Positions 14,831 through 23,294 of a DNA stretch of 34,775 nucleotides are shown piece after piece. Source of the DNA: Deltaproteobacteria bacterium. Lineage in GTDB: Bacteria > Desulfobacterota > RBG-13-43-22. Numbering within the stretch: the first letter of the stretch is position 1; each line of letters opens with the position of its first letter. The stretch lies in contig JACRBX010000162.1 in NCBI GenBank assembly GCA_016219225.1, positions 1-34,775 of the forward strand, written 5' to 3'. The translations under genes and the position numbers were made by a program. A model generated the notes under the pieces. It was not told where the DNA came from and did not search any database. It saw only the letters and a list, made by a program, of their open reading frames with translations.

Positions 14831-16390
14831 TTGGCCTTTGAAATTCCTAAAATTTCCTATTCAGGAAAAATAAACGAGGTTGCCATCGGAAAAGCTTCTC
14901 CCGTTACCATGGGCGGGGAGAATTCCTATCCCTTTCATCTATTTGAAGGGCAGATGCCGAATCCACCCAAAATTGCTATGGAAATCTGGGACATGAAACC
15001 GGATGATTGGCCGGAAACCGCTATGGCCCCCTTTGCCGACGTGTTGGATGACCCGGCGGCCTGGGCCAAAAAATGCGTGGAGAAATATGGTGCTGAAATC
15101 ATCGTGGTCCAACTTAAAAGCACAGACCCCAACGGCCTGGATAAAGGGCCGGAGGAGGCCTCGGTCGTAGTCCAGAAGGTTTTAAAGGCGGTGAAAGTCC
15201 CGATTATCGTCTGGGGATCGGGGAATGAGAAAAAGGACACCGATGTTCTTCGGAAGATCAGTGAAGATTGTCAAGGAGAAAACCTGACCCTTGGCCCGGT
15301 GGCGGAAGGAAATCATAAACAGATCGGCGCCTCGGCTCTGGGTTATAATCATACTCTGATCGCCTCCACTCCGATTGATGTAAATTTAGCCAAACAATTG
15401 AATATATTACTGGAAAATTTGGGGGTCCCCAAGGAAAAAATCGTTATCGATCCGACTACCGGTGGCCTTGGGTACGGGCTGGAATATTCCTATTCGGTCA
15501 TGGAGCGGATCCGCATGGCTGCCCTGGCCCAGGAGGATGAAAAACTCCAATACCCCATGATCAACAACGTGGGCAATGAAGTCTGGAAGTCCAAGGAGGC
15601 CAAGCTGACCGCCGAGGAGGCCCCGACCTTAGGGGATGCGGCCAAGCGGGGATACCTGATGGAGGCTGTGGCCGCTGTATCCTATCTCCTGGCCGGATCG
15701 GATGTTTTGATTTTGAGACATCCCGAGACGGTAAAGCTGGTCAAAAAATTAATGGATCAACTGATTACCGGGGATTTGGATATCAGCCCGGCGGACCTGG
15801 CGGCCAAACTGAAGGCCTTGAATGCCAAACCGGCCGGAGAGTATCCCGAAATAGTCAAGACTAAAATTGCGGCCGCCGAACCGGCCAAGGAAGAAAAGAA
15901 AGCGGCCCCGGCCAAGGCCAAAGAGGCGGCCCCGAAAGCCGCTCCGGCCAAACCGGCCCCGGCGCCTAAGGCCGAACCGGCCGCACCTGCGGCAGCGGCC
16001 CCCAAAGTGGAAGAACCTCCCAAGATAACGCCCGAGGAGGAGGCCAAAATAAAAGCCGAGGCCGAAGCTAAAGTCAAAGCCGAAGCAGCAGCCAAGGCCA
16101 AGGCCGAGGCCGAAGCCAAAGCCAAAGCAGAAGCCGACACCAAGGCCAAAGCCGAGGCGGAAGCCAAAGCCAAATTGGAAGCAGAAAAACAGGCCAAAGA
16201 GGAGGCCAAAGTCAAGGCCAGGGCCGAGGAAGAGGCCTTGATAGCGGCCAGGGCTGCAGAAAGGATTAAACGAGAGGCTGAAAAAGAAGTTTGTGCCGCC
16301 GGCCCGAAGGAGATGAAGGTGGCGGAGATCCAGCTTTCTCCTGTGGACAAATTGCTGGCCCAAATCAATCGTGTCAATAAAAGAACGTAA
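14831..16390 (+). CDS. acsD: Corrinoid iron-sulfur protein small (delta) subunit AcsD with long Ala/Lys/Glu tail
   Basis: With AcsC it forms the corrinoid protein that carries the methyl group from methyl-H4folate to acetyl-CoA synthase. Residues about 1-330 are the TIM-barrel delta subunit (e.g. GENSYPFHLFEGQMPNPPKIAMEIWD in overlapping parts, IDPTTGGLGYGLEYSYSVMERIR, AGSDVLILRHPETV). The start is TTG 14831, fixed by AAAGGAGGG about 8 nt upstream. The family is normally about 320 residues; this one has 519. Residues about 340-395 are a Pro/Ala/Lys linker, and about 395-480 a TolA-like run of repeated K-A-E-A units, probably one long charged helix. It ends with a more ordinary segment (MKVAEIQLSPVDKLLAQINRV). 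First gene of the operon; the role of the tail is unknown. Confidence 0.92.
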   Translation: MAFEIPKISYSGKINEVAIGKASPVTMGGENSYPFHLFEGQMPNPPKIAMEIWDMKPDDWPETAMAPFADVLDDPAAWAKKCVEKYGAEIIVVQLKSTDPNGLDKGPEEASVVVQKVLKAVKVPIIVWGSGNEKKDTDVLRKISEDCQGENLTLGPVAEGNHKQIGASALGYNHTLIASTPIDVNLAKQLNILLENLGVPKEKIVIDPTTGGLGYGLEYSYSVMERIRMAALAQEDEKLQYPMINNVGNEVWKSKEAKLTAEEAPTLGDAAKRGYLMEAVAAVSYLLAGSDVLILRHPETVKLVKKLMDQLITGDLDISPADLAAKLKALNAKPAGEYPEIVKTKIAAAEPAKEEKKAAPAKAKEAAPKAAPAKPAPAPKAEPAAPAAAAPKVEEPPKITPEEEAKIKAEAEAKVKAEAAAKAKAEAEAKAKAEADTKAKAEAEAKAKLEAEKQAKEEAKVKARAEEEALIAARAAERIKREAEKEVCAAGPKEMKVAEIQLSPVDKLLAQINRVNKRT

Positions 16391-16394
16391 CTTA

Positions 16395-16410
16395 TTGTTT
16401 ATATAAACAA
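16395..16410. promoter_or_regulatory. Perfect 16-bp palindrome between acsD and acsA
   Basis: TTGTTTATATAAACAA is an exact palindrome five bases after the acsD stop. It has the form of an operator for a dimeric regulator, but it could also be fortuitous in AT-rich spacer DNA. No promoter hexamers are clear around it. Confidence 0.4.
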
Positions 16411-16415
16411 GATCA

Positions 16416-16440
16416 GAAGATAGTCCAGGAGACTGTCTTC
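16416..16440 (+). promoter_or_regulatory. Intercistronic hairpin just before the acsA ribosome binding site
   Basis: GAAGATAGTC, loop CAGGA, GACTGTCTTC: a 10-bp stem with one T-G wobble and a 5-nt loop. It ends two bases before the AAGGAGG of acsA. There is no T-run, so it is not a terminator. It may stabilise or mark processing of the mRNA between acsD and acsA and so set the ratio of their products; inference. Confidence 0.5.
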
Positions 16441-16457
16441 CCAAGGAGGAACATAAT

Positions 16458-18500
16458 ATGGCATCAGAAGAAGCCAAAGAAACTTTGAAGGTTGTGGAAA
16501 AAGAAAAGAAAAAAATCAAACCCGAGGAAAAGAGCGTCGATCCCGCCACCATTCAGATGCTTTATAAGGCCCAGGAAGAAGGCATAGAGACGATCTTTGA
16601 TCGGGCCGAATCCATGAAACCCTGTAATATAGGGATCCAGGGCACCTGTTGTAAGATGTGTGCCCAGGGTCCTTGCCGTCTTCCCCTGACCAAAAAGGAT
16701 TTGGAGGGGAGGGACAGCCGCATGGGACTCTGCGGGGCCACTCCCGAAACCATTGCCGCCCGTAACTTCGCCCGGATGATTGCCGCCGGTTCCGCGGCTC
16801 ACTCCGACCATGGTCGGGGCATAGCCGAGGTTTTCCTGTCTGCGGCCCGCAAAGAATCGGAAGATTATAAAATAAAAGACGAAGTCAAGCTCCTGGCCAT
16901 TGCCAAGGATTTTGATGTGGCCACCACCGTTTGTGTGGATGGTGAAGATAAGGATCGGGATAAATACGATATCGCGGTGGAGGTCGGCGAAAAGATATTA
17001 GGGGAATGGGGTAAGCAGGAAGGCGAAGTCTATTATGCCAAGCGCGCCCCCAAGGCCCGCTACGACTTGTGGAAAAAATTGGATGTCATTCCCCGGGGGA
17101 TTGATCGGGAGATCGTGGAAATCATGCATCGCACCCACATGGGGGTGGATCAGGATTACGAAAACCTGATGAAACAAGGCACCCGGGCCGCCCTGGCCGA
17201 CGGCTGGGCCGGGTCCATGATGGCCACCGATATGCAGGATGTCCTTTTCGGGACCCCCTACCCGGTTCACGGGGAGATTAACCTGGGCGTCCTGAAACAG
17301 GACCATGTCAATATGATCGTCCATGGTCATGAACCCCTTCTTTCGGAAATGATCGTTGTGGCCGCTCAAGACCCGGAGATGATCCAGTATGCCCAATCCA
17401 AAGGGGCCAAAGGGATTGTCCTGGCCGGTATGTGCTGTACAGCCAACGAGATCCTGGTCCGCCACGGTATGCCCATCGCCGGGAACTACCTCCAGCAGGA
17501 ACTGGCCTTGATTACCGGGGCCGTGGATGCCATGGTGGTGGATGTCCAGTGTATCATGGAAAATCTGGCCAACATCGCCAAGTGTTTTCATACCAAGCTG
17601 ATTACCACCAACCCGCGCTGCAAGATTGCTTCCGGAGAAACCGTCCATATCGGGTTCGACGAGCACCATGCCCTGGAAGATGCCAAACGGATCGTCAAGA
17701 CGGCCATCGATAATTTCCAGAATCGCCGGTCCGAAGTGCTTATTCCCAAATATAAAGAAAAGATGGTGGTCGGTTTCAGCTATGAGGCCATCAACTATCA
17801 TCTGGGCGGGACCTTCCGGGGTTCCTATACCCCTTTGAATGACAATATCATCAACGGCCGTATCCGCGGGATCGGCGGGGTAGTGGGTTGCAATAATGCC
17901 CGCTGCATGCACGACAGCGCCCACCTGATCGTCGTCAAAGAGCTGTTAAAAAACGATGTCATCGTCCTGACCACGGGCTGCGATGCCATGGCCTGCGGCA
18001 AGGCCGGTTTGCTGACGCCCGAGGCGGCCAAGGTCTATTGCGGACCCGGACTGGCCGAGGTTTGTGAGACCGTGGGTATCCCGCCGGTGCTGCATATGGG
18101 CTCCTGTGTGGATAACAGCCGGATCCTCATGGCTGCCACCGAGGTGGTCAAGGCCGGGGGGCTGGGAAACGACATCAGTGATCTGCCGGCGGCCGGCTGC
18201 GCCCCGGAATGGATGAGTGAAAAGGCCATCTCCATCGGACAATATTTTGTGGCCTCCGGGGTTTATACCATTTTCGGGGTTAACCTGCCGGTTGAAGGGG
18301 CCCCGGTTTTCAAGGAACACCTCTTCAGCGGTATGGAAAGTATTTATGGCGGGAAATGGGATCTGGTCGAAGACCCCTATGAAATGGCCCGCAGGATGAT
18401 CGCCCACATCGATGCCAAACGCAAGGCCCTGGGGATCGACAAGGCCCGGGAACGGGTGCTCATGGATATGGCTGACCGGCAGAAGCTGGAGGCCGTTTAA
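16458..18500 (+). CDS. acsA: Anaerobic Ni-Fe carbon monoxide dehydrogenase catalytic subunit
   Basis: Interconverts CO2 and CO at the Ni-Fe-S C-cluster and supplies CO to AcsB. The 680-residue length is normal for a monofunctional CooS/AcsA enzyme. The B/D-cluster cysteines are seen near the N terminus: C56, C64, C65, C68, C73 and C92 (PCNIGIQGTCCKMCAQGPCR, LCGAT). The AAGSAAHSDHGR segment follows. Later C-cluster motifs are present: GMCCTANEILVRHG, GCNNARCMHDSAH, TTGCDAMACGKAGLL and MGSCVDNSRI, plus GCAPEWMSEKA with the conserved Lys. Start at ATG 16458 with AAGGAGGAAC. The first 25 residues are Lys/Glu-rich. Second gene of the operon; no cooC nickel-insertion gene is adjacent. Confidence 0.97.
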   Translation: MASEEAKETLKVVEKEKKKIKPEEKSVDPATIQMLYKAQEEGIETIFDRAESMKPCNIGIQGTCCKMCAQGPCRLPLTKKDLEGRDSRMGLCGATPETIAARNFARMIAAGSAAHSDHGRGIAEVFLSAARKESEDYKIKDEVKLLAIAKDFDVATTVCVDGEDKDRDKYDIAVEVGEKILGEWGKQEGEVYYAKRAPKARYDLWKKLDVIPRGIDREIVEIMHRTHMGVDQDYENLMKQGTRAALADGWAGSMMATDMQDVLFGTPYPVHGEINLGVLKQDHVNMIVHGHEPLLSEMIVVAAQDPEMIQYAQSKGAKGIVLAGMCCTANEILVRHGMPIAGNYLQQELALITGAVDAMVVDVQCIMENLANIAKCFHTKLITTNPRCKIASGETVHIGFDEHHALEDAKRIVKTAIDNFQNRRSEVLIPKYKEKMVVGFSYEAINYHLGGTFRGSYTPLNDNIINGRIRGIGGVVGCNNARCMHDSAHLIVVKELLKNDVIVLTTGCDAMACGKAGLLTPEAAKVYCGPGLAEVCETVGIPPVLHMGSCVDNSRILMAATEVVKAGGLGNDISDLPAAGCAPEWMSEKAISIGQYFVASGVYTIFGVNLPVEGAPVFKEHLFSGMESIYGGKWDLVEDPYEMARRMIAHIDAKRKALGIDKARERVLMDMADRQKLEAV

Positions 18501-18542
18501 TTTTCATTTTAAAGACCTCTTAAGAAAGGAGGAACGTGTTTC

Positions 18543-20756
18543 ATGTCTAAATTAGTTGCTTTTGCCGCCGTTCAGGGGGCCTATAATATCGTTTCCAAAG
18601 CGGAGGGGACCTTGAAAAAGGCCCTGGACAAATACGGACCGGATCAGAAGATCGAGTTTCCCAATACCGCTTATTATCTACCCATTATCTATTCCATCCT
18701 GGGGATCCCGGTAAAAACACTGGGCGACGCCAAGAAACCCATGGATGTGGCCAGAAAACTTCTGCCGGCCCACATTAAAAACATGTACAACCTGCCCTAC
18801 CTGGGGCCCTTACTCGATGCCGGGATGGCTTCCCTTTTTGCCGAAGAAGTGGCCGAGGCCATTCGCTACCTGGAAGATCCCGATTTCTACTTAGTCAGTG
18901 AAGACATCGACGAGGCCTCGGGCAAGATCTGGCTGGGGGCGGCCGAGGATACGGTCTTCCGGAAAAGGGGCGTTGAGTTTGTGGACGGCACGGCACCTGG
19001 TTTTGCGGCCATCGTCGGCGCCGCCCCGGACCCGGAGACGGCCAAATGGATCGCCGAGGAATACCAGAAAAAGAACCTCTATGTTTTTATGTGCGCCAAC
19101 CAGAGCGGCACCACTTTTTCCGAGCAGCTTCTGGAAGCCGGCGTCCAAATCGGCTGGAACACCCGTCTGGTCCCCTTCGGCCCGGACATTTCGGCCGCGG
19201 TCTTTGCCCTGGGTTTTGCCAACCGGGCGGCCATGGCCTTCGGCGGGATCAAACCCGGCGATTATAAAAAAATGTTACACTATAATAAGGACCGGATCTT
19301 TGCCTTTGTCAATGCCCTGGGTGATGTCAACGCCGAGTGGGCGGCCAATGCCGCCGGCTGCGTCAATTGGGGCTTTCCGACCATCGCCGATACGGACATC
19401 CCGGAGATTTTACCCACTGGCGTCTGTACCTATGAGCACGTGGTGGCCAATGTGAACCACCGTGACATGCCCCAGAAGTCCATCGAAATCCGGGGCCTCA
19501 AGGTCACCGTGGCCAATGTCGCAATACCTTTGGCCTACGGCCCGGCCTTCGAGGGCGAGCGGGTCCGCAAGGAAGACCTGTATCTCGAGATGGGCGGCGG
19601 CAAGACCCAGGCCACCGAGCTGGTCCAGATGGCCGATATGAATGCCATCGAAGACGGAAAGGTGATCGTTGAGGGTCCGGATGTGGGTGATATTAAAAAA
19701 GGGGATCGCCTGCCCTTGGGGATCCTGGTCCAGGTGGCCGGCCGCCAATTCCAGGAAGACTTCGAACCCATCCTGGAGCGGCAGATCCACCATTTGATCA
19801 ACTACGCCCAGGGGGTCATGCACATCGGACAAAGGGATATCGCCTGGGTCCGGGTGGGAGAGCCGGCTGTTCAAAAAGGGTTCACCTTGAAGGACATCGG
19901 GGTCATCCTCCACGCCAAGTACCATCAGGATTTCGGGGCCATCCTGGATAAGGTCCAGGTCACCCTGTATACCAAAAAGGAAGACGTGGACAAGCTGACC
20001 AAAAAGGCCCGAGCCATTTATCGGACCCGTGACGAACGGGTGGAGAAGATGACCGACGAGAGCGTGGAAACTTATTATTCCTGCACGCTGTGCCAGTCCT
20101 TCGCCCCCAACCATGTCTGCATGGTCAGCCCGGAGCGGACCGGCCTCTGCGGGGCCTATAACTGGATGGACTGCAAGGCCTCTTTTGAGATCAACCCCAC
20201 CGGGCCGAACCAGCCCGTTCAAAAAGGGGAGTGTCTGGATCCCAAACTGGGTCAGTGGAAAGGGGTCAACGATTTCGTGTATAAGGCCTCCCGCCAGAAG
20301 GTGGAAGGCTATAACTTCTACAGCCTGGTCTATGATCCCATGACCACCTGCGGCTGCTGCGAATGTATCGCCGCGGTCCTGCCCTCCTGCAACGGGGTCA
20401 TGACCGTCAACCGCGATTATACCGGCATGACGCCTTCGGGAATGAAGTTCACCACCCTGGCCGGGGTCATGGGCGGCGGGGCTTCTTCGCCGGGCTTTGT
20501 CGGGCACAGCAAGTTCAACATTACCCAGAGAAAATTCATTCTCGGTGACGGCGGATTGCTGCGCATGGTCTGGATGCCCAAGCAGCTTAAGGAAGAGCTC
20601 CGCGACCGCTTGATTAAACGGGGGGAAGAGTTGGGTTACCCCAACCTGATCGACATGATTGCCGACGAGACCGTAGGCATGTCCGAGGATGAGATCCTGC
20701 CCTTTCTCCAGGAGAAGGGCCATCCGGCCGTGTCCATGGAATCGATTGTAGGATAA
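18543..20756 (+). CDS. acsB: CO-methylating acetyl-CoA synthase
   Basis: Joins CO, a methyl group and CoA at the Ni-Ni-[4Fe4S] A-cluster. The 737 residues give a three-domain bacterial-type enzyme, including the N-terminal CODH-binding domain. A-cluster ligands are intact: C514, C517, C526 and C536 (spacing 3-9-10, the same as Moorella C506/509/518/528), and the C603-G604-C605 motif within TCGCCECI, which corresponds to C595-G-C597. The start is ATG 18543 after AGAAAGGAGGAACG. It lies 42 bp downstream of acsA, in the usual order. Nothing suggests loss of activity. Confidence 0.97.
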   Translation: MSKLVAFAAVQGAYNIVSKAEGTLKKALDKYGPDQKIEFPNTAYYLPIIYSILGIPVKTLGDAKKPMDVARKLLPAHIKNMYNLPYLGPLLDAGMASLFAEEVAEAIRYLEDPDFYLVSEDIDEASGKIWLGAAEDTVFRKRGVEFVDGTAPGFAAIVGAAPDPETAKWIAEEYQKKNLYVFMCANQSGTTFSEQLLEAGVQIGWNTRLVPFGPDISAAVFALGFANRAAMAFGGIKPGDYKKMLHYNKDRIFAFVNALGDVNAEWAANAAGCVNWGFPTIADTDIPEILPTGVCTYEHVVANVNHRDMPQKSIEIRGLKVTVANVAIPLAYGPAFEGERVRKEDLYLEMGGGKTQATELVQMADMNAIEDGKVIVEGPDVGDIKKGDRLPLGILVQVAGRQFQEDFEPILERQIHHLINYAQGVMHIGQRDIAWVRVGEPAVQKGFTLKDIGVILHAKYHQDFGAILDKVQVTLYTKKEDVDKLTKKARAIYRTRDERVEKMTDESVETYYSCTLCQSFAPNHVCMVSPERTGLCGAYNWMDCKASFEINPTGPNQPVQKGECLDPKLGQWKGVNDFVYKASRQKVEGYNFYSLVYDPMTTCGCCECIAAVLPSCNGVMTVNRDYTGMTPSGMKFTTLAGVMGGGASSPGFVGHSKFNITQRKFILGDGGLLRMVWMPKQLKEELRDRLIKRGEELGYPNLIDMIADETVGMSEDEILPFLQEKGHPAVSMESIVG

Positions 20757-20760
20757 AAAA

Positions 20761-20848
20761 AACAGCTAACAGCGGTCAGCCTTCAGCACTCAGCAACGAC
20801 TTTTTATCAAGTTTAGGCTGATAGCTGATAGCTGACTGCTGAATACTT
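20761..20848. repeat. Imperfect inverted-repeat element between acsB and acsC
   Basis: The left arm is built of 'CAGC' units (CAGCTAACAGCGGTCAGCC..., 20763-20792), and the right arm of complementary 'GCTGA' units (GCTGATAGCTGATAGCTGAC, 20817-20836), around a 24-nt spacer. Such 'AGCTGATAGCTGA' palindromes are a type of dispersed intergenic repeat. In the transcript it would fold into a long, imperfect stem-loop ahead of the acsC ribosome binding site. Confidence 0.55.
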
Positions 20849-20865
20849 TATATAAGGAGATACAC

Positions 20866-22206
20866 ATGGGATTAACAGGCATTCAGATTTTCAAGCTGCT
20901 GCCCAAAACCAACTGCGGGGATTGCGGGGTACCTACCTGCCTGGCCTTTGCCATGAACCTGGCCTCCGGCAAGGCAGAGCTGGCCTCCTGCCCCTATGTT
21001 TCTGAGGAAGCCAAGGCACAGTTGGCGGAGGCCTCGGCCCCGCCCATTCGCCCATTAACCATTGGGGCCGGCGATCATATGGTCAGGACAGGAGGGGAGA
21101 CGGTTCTGTTCCGCCATGAAAAAACCTTCTTTAACCCTACCGGTTTTGCCGCCCTGCTGACTACCGATATGGGTGAGGAGGTTGTTTCGGCCAAACTGAA
21201 GAAATGGGACACCTACCAGTATGAGCGTGTGGGATTGACCTTAAGACCGGAACTGGTGGCGGTGAAGGATATGACCGGAGATGCCGGTCAGTTCAAAAAA
21301 ACCGTTCAACAGGTTTTTGAAACCAGCAACTTCAGTCTTATTTTGATGAGTGAGAAACCCGAAGTCCTGAAGGAAGGGCTTGCGGCCTGTCCCGGGGGCC
21401 GGCCCCTGCTCTATGCCGCCACCGATGCCAACTGGCAGGCCATGGCCGAGTTGGCCAAAGAAGCCAATTGTCCCCTGGCCGTCAAAGGAGATGGTTTGGC
21501 AGGCTTAATTTCCCTGACCGATAAGCTGACCAAAGCCGGATTAAAGGATCTGGTCCTGGATTCCGGGGCCAGGGCCGTTAAAAAGGTCTTTGAAGACCAG
21601 ATTGCTATTCGCCGGGCCGCCCTTTCCGGAAAAGAGAAAGGCTTGGGGTTCCCGACCATCTGTCTGCCCTTTGAAATGGCCAAGGACCTGGAAACGGAGA
21701 CCCTGATGGGGGCCGTCATGGTCGCCAAATACGGCGGGTTGGCCGTCTTTTCCGACTTTGAAGGACAGACCATTTTCCCCCTCCTCTTGGAACGGCTGAA
21801 TATCTTTACCGATCCGCAGCGCCCCATGACCGTAACCCAGGGGATCTATGAAATCAACGGACCGGACGAAAATTCACCGGTCCTGGTTACCTCCAACTTC
21901 TCCCTGACCTATTTTATCGTTTCCGGAGAAATCGAAAGCAGCCGGGTGCCCAGTTGGCTTTGTATTATGGATACCGAGGGCTTGTCGGTCATGACCGCCT
22001 GGGCGGCCGGCAAATTCGTCGGGGATGCTGTCGGGATCTTTATTAAAAAAAGCGGGATCGCCGACAAAGTCAAGCACCGCAACCTGATTATCCCAGGGTA
22101 TTCGGCGGCTATTGCCGGAGACCTGGAAGAGGAGCTGCCGGGCTGGACCATTAAGGTCGGCCCCCGGGAAGCGGCCCATATCCCCAAGTTCCTTCGGGAG
22201 CTCTAA
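20866..22206 (+). CDS. acsC: Corrinoid iron-sulfur protein large (gamma) subunit
   Basis: Carries the cobamide that receives the methyl group from AcsE and hands it to AcsB. The N-terminal domain binds a [4Fe-4S] cluster with C17, C20, C25 and C42 (TNCGDCGVPTC...ASC), at the same positions as in the Moorella protein. The remainder is a TIM barrel followed by a Rossmann-like corrinoid-binding domain (TYFIVSGEIESSRVPSWLCI..., near residues 345-445). The 446-residue length is normal. The start is ATG 20866 after TAAGGAGATA. It lies 109 bp after acsB, the gap being filled by an inverted-repeat element. Confidence 0.96.
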   Translation: MGLTGIQIFKLLPKTNCGDCGVPTCLAFAMNLASGKAELASCPYVSEEAKAQLAEASAPPIRPLTIGAGDHMVRTGGETVLFRHEKTFFNPTGFAALLTTDMGEEVVSAKLKKWDTYQYERVGLTLRPELVAVKDMTGDAGQFKKTVQQVFETSNFSLILMSEKPEVLKEGLAACPGGRPLLYAATDANWQAMAELAKEANCPLAVKGDGLAGLISLTDKLTKAGLKDLVLDSGARAVKKVFEDQIAIRRAALSGKEKGLGFPTICLPFEMAKDLETETLMGAVMVAKYGGLAVFSDFEGQTIFPLLLERLNIFTDPQRPMTVTQGIYEINGPDENSPVLVTSNFSLTYFIVSGEIESSRVPSWLCIMDTEGLSVMTAWAAGKFVGDAVGIFIKKSGIADKVKHRNLIIPGYSAAIAGDLEEELPGWTIKVGPREAAHIPKFLREL

Positions 22207-22248
22207 AGTAGTAACGAGAAACCGGTACCGGGGAAAGAAAGTTTTTTC

Positions 22249-22276
22249 TCGTCACTCGTCACTCGTCACTCGTCAC
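22249..22276. repeat. Four tandem copies of TCGTCAC between acsC and acsE
   Basis: TCGTCAC repeats exactly four times (28 bp), ending just upstream of the AAAAGGAG site of acsE. Copy number of such heptamers can change by slippage. It lies in the transcribed spacer; effect unknown. Confidence 0.75.
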
Positions 22277-22298
22277 TATTTTTTAAAAGGAGAATATT

Positions 22299-23177
22299 AT
22301 GTTTACCATTGGAGAAAATCTCAATGTAATCAACAAAGGGATCGGCCGGGCCTTTAAGGAAAAAGATCCCAAACCGATCCGGGAGATGGCCGAAAAGCTG
22401 GCTCAAGCCAAGGTGGATTTTATTGATATCAACCTGGGACCGGCCAGAAAAAACGGTGAAGAGCTGATGCCCTGGGTGATCCAGACCGTTCAGGAAGTCA
22501 CCGATATCCCCCTGGCCCTGGACACCTCCAACATCGGGGCCATCGAGGCCGGGTTGAAGGTGCATAAGGGAAAGGCCATCATCAACTCCATCATGGCCCG
22601 TCCCGAACGGTACACGGCCATGATCCCCATCTGTAAGCAATACGACGCCATGATGATCGCCCTGCTCTGGGGACCGGACGGTCTGCCCAGGGATGAAAAT
22701 GAGCGAGCGGCCCTGGCCGTCGAGCTTTTGTATGCGGCCAACGAGGCCGGTATCCCCAACGAAGACATCTTTGTGGATCCGATCATTACCCCGGTCAACA
22801 TCCAGCAGCAGCAACTGATGAGCACCCTGACCTTCATGAGCATGCTCCAGGACATCGCCCCCGGGGCCAAGTCCACCTGCGGCTTGTCCAACGTCTCCAA
22901 CGGGCCCCCGGATCATCTGCGGCCCATTCTCAATCAAACCTATATGATTATGCTGGAGCGGAACGGTATGTATTCCTGCATCGTCGATGGCTTTGATGAG
23001 AAGATTCTGCAAATCGCCCGAGGCGAACGGTCCGACATCGTCGAGATCGTCCATAAGGTCATGGACGGCGAGGCCATTAATCTGGGCAGCCTGTCCAAAG
23101 AGATGGTGGATTATGTCAAAACGGCCAAGGTTATCCTGGGCCAAACCCTTTTTTCCGATTCCTGGCTGGAGATCTAA
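22299..23177 (+). CDS. acsE: 5-methyltetrahydrofolate:corrinoid iron-sulfur protein methyltransferase
   Basis: Moves the methyl group from methyl-H4folate to the cobalt of AcsCD, linking the folate branch to acetyl-CoA synthesis. It has the pterin-binding TIM-barrel motifs: FTIGENLNVINKGIG, FIDINLGPAR, IPLALDTSNIGAIEAGL, KAIINSIM, IFVDPIITPV and STCGLSNVSNGPP, with the conserved Asp and Asn residues of the family. At 292 residues it is about 30 longer than the Moorella enzyme, mainly at the C terminus. The start is ATG 22299 after AAAAGGAGAAT. Last gene of the operon; a strong terminator follows. Confidence 0.95.
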   Translation: MFTIGENLNVINKGIGRAFKEKDPKPIREMAEKLAQAKVDFIDINLGPARKNGEELMPWVIQTVQEVTDIPLALDTSNIGAIEAGLKVHKGKAIINSIMARPERYTAMIPICKQYDAMMIALLWGPDGLPRDENERAALAVELLYAANEAGIPNEDIFVDPIITPVNIQQQQLMSTLTFMSMLQDIAPGAKSTCGLSNVSNGPPDHLRPILNQTYMIMLERNGMYSCIVDGFDEKILQIARGERSDIVEIVHKVMDGEAINLGSLSKEMVDYVKTAKVILGQTLFSDSWLEI

Positions 23178-23258
23178 GCCAGCATCGTCATTCCGGGCCA
23201 GCCAAGGGCGACCCGGAGTCCGGTTTTAACCGGTTTTGAAATTGTATTTTTTTATCTG

Positions 23259-23294
23259 ACGGCCATTTTCTTTCTTGAAAATGGCCGTTTTTTT
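23259..23294 (+). terminator. Rho-independent terminator of the acs operon
   Basis: ACGGCCATTTTC, loop TTTCTT, GAAAATGGCCGT: a perfect 12-bp stem with a 6-nt loop, followed directly by seven T. It lies 82 bp after the acsE stop, and marks the end of the five-gene transcript. Confidence 0.93.

Noticed and set aside
15749-16552. Minus-strand Phe/Gly-rich frame opposite the AcsD tail
   Set aside because: A simple complement of the repetitive Ala/Lys/Glu codons; not a real low-complexity protein.
16998-17924. Minus-strand open frame opposite acsA
   Set aside because: Same reason: a mirror of a highly conserved enzyme gene, with no ribosome binding site or recognisable motif.
19410-20723. Long open frame (437 codons) on the minus strand opposite acsB
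   Set aside because: acsB is certain from its ligand residues and ribosome binding site. The opposite frame is open because of GC-rich codon bias, and its translation is His/Gly/Asp-rich with no domain.
22266-23144. Minus-strand open frame of 292 codons opposite acsE
   Set aside because: Covers nearly the same bases as acsE and has a low-complexity, Gly/Asp/His-rich translation.
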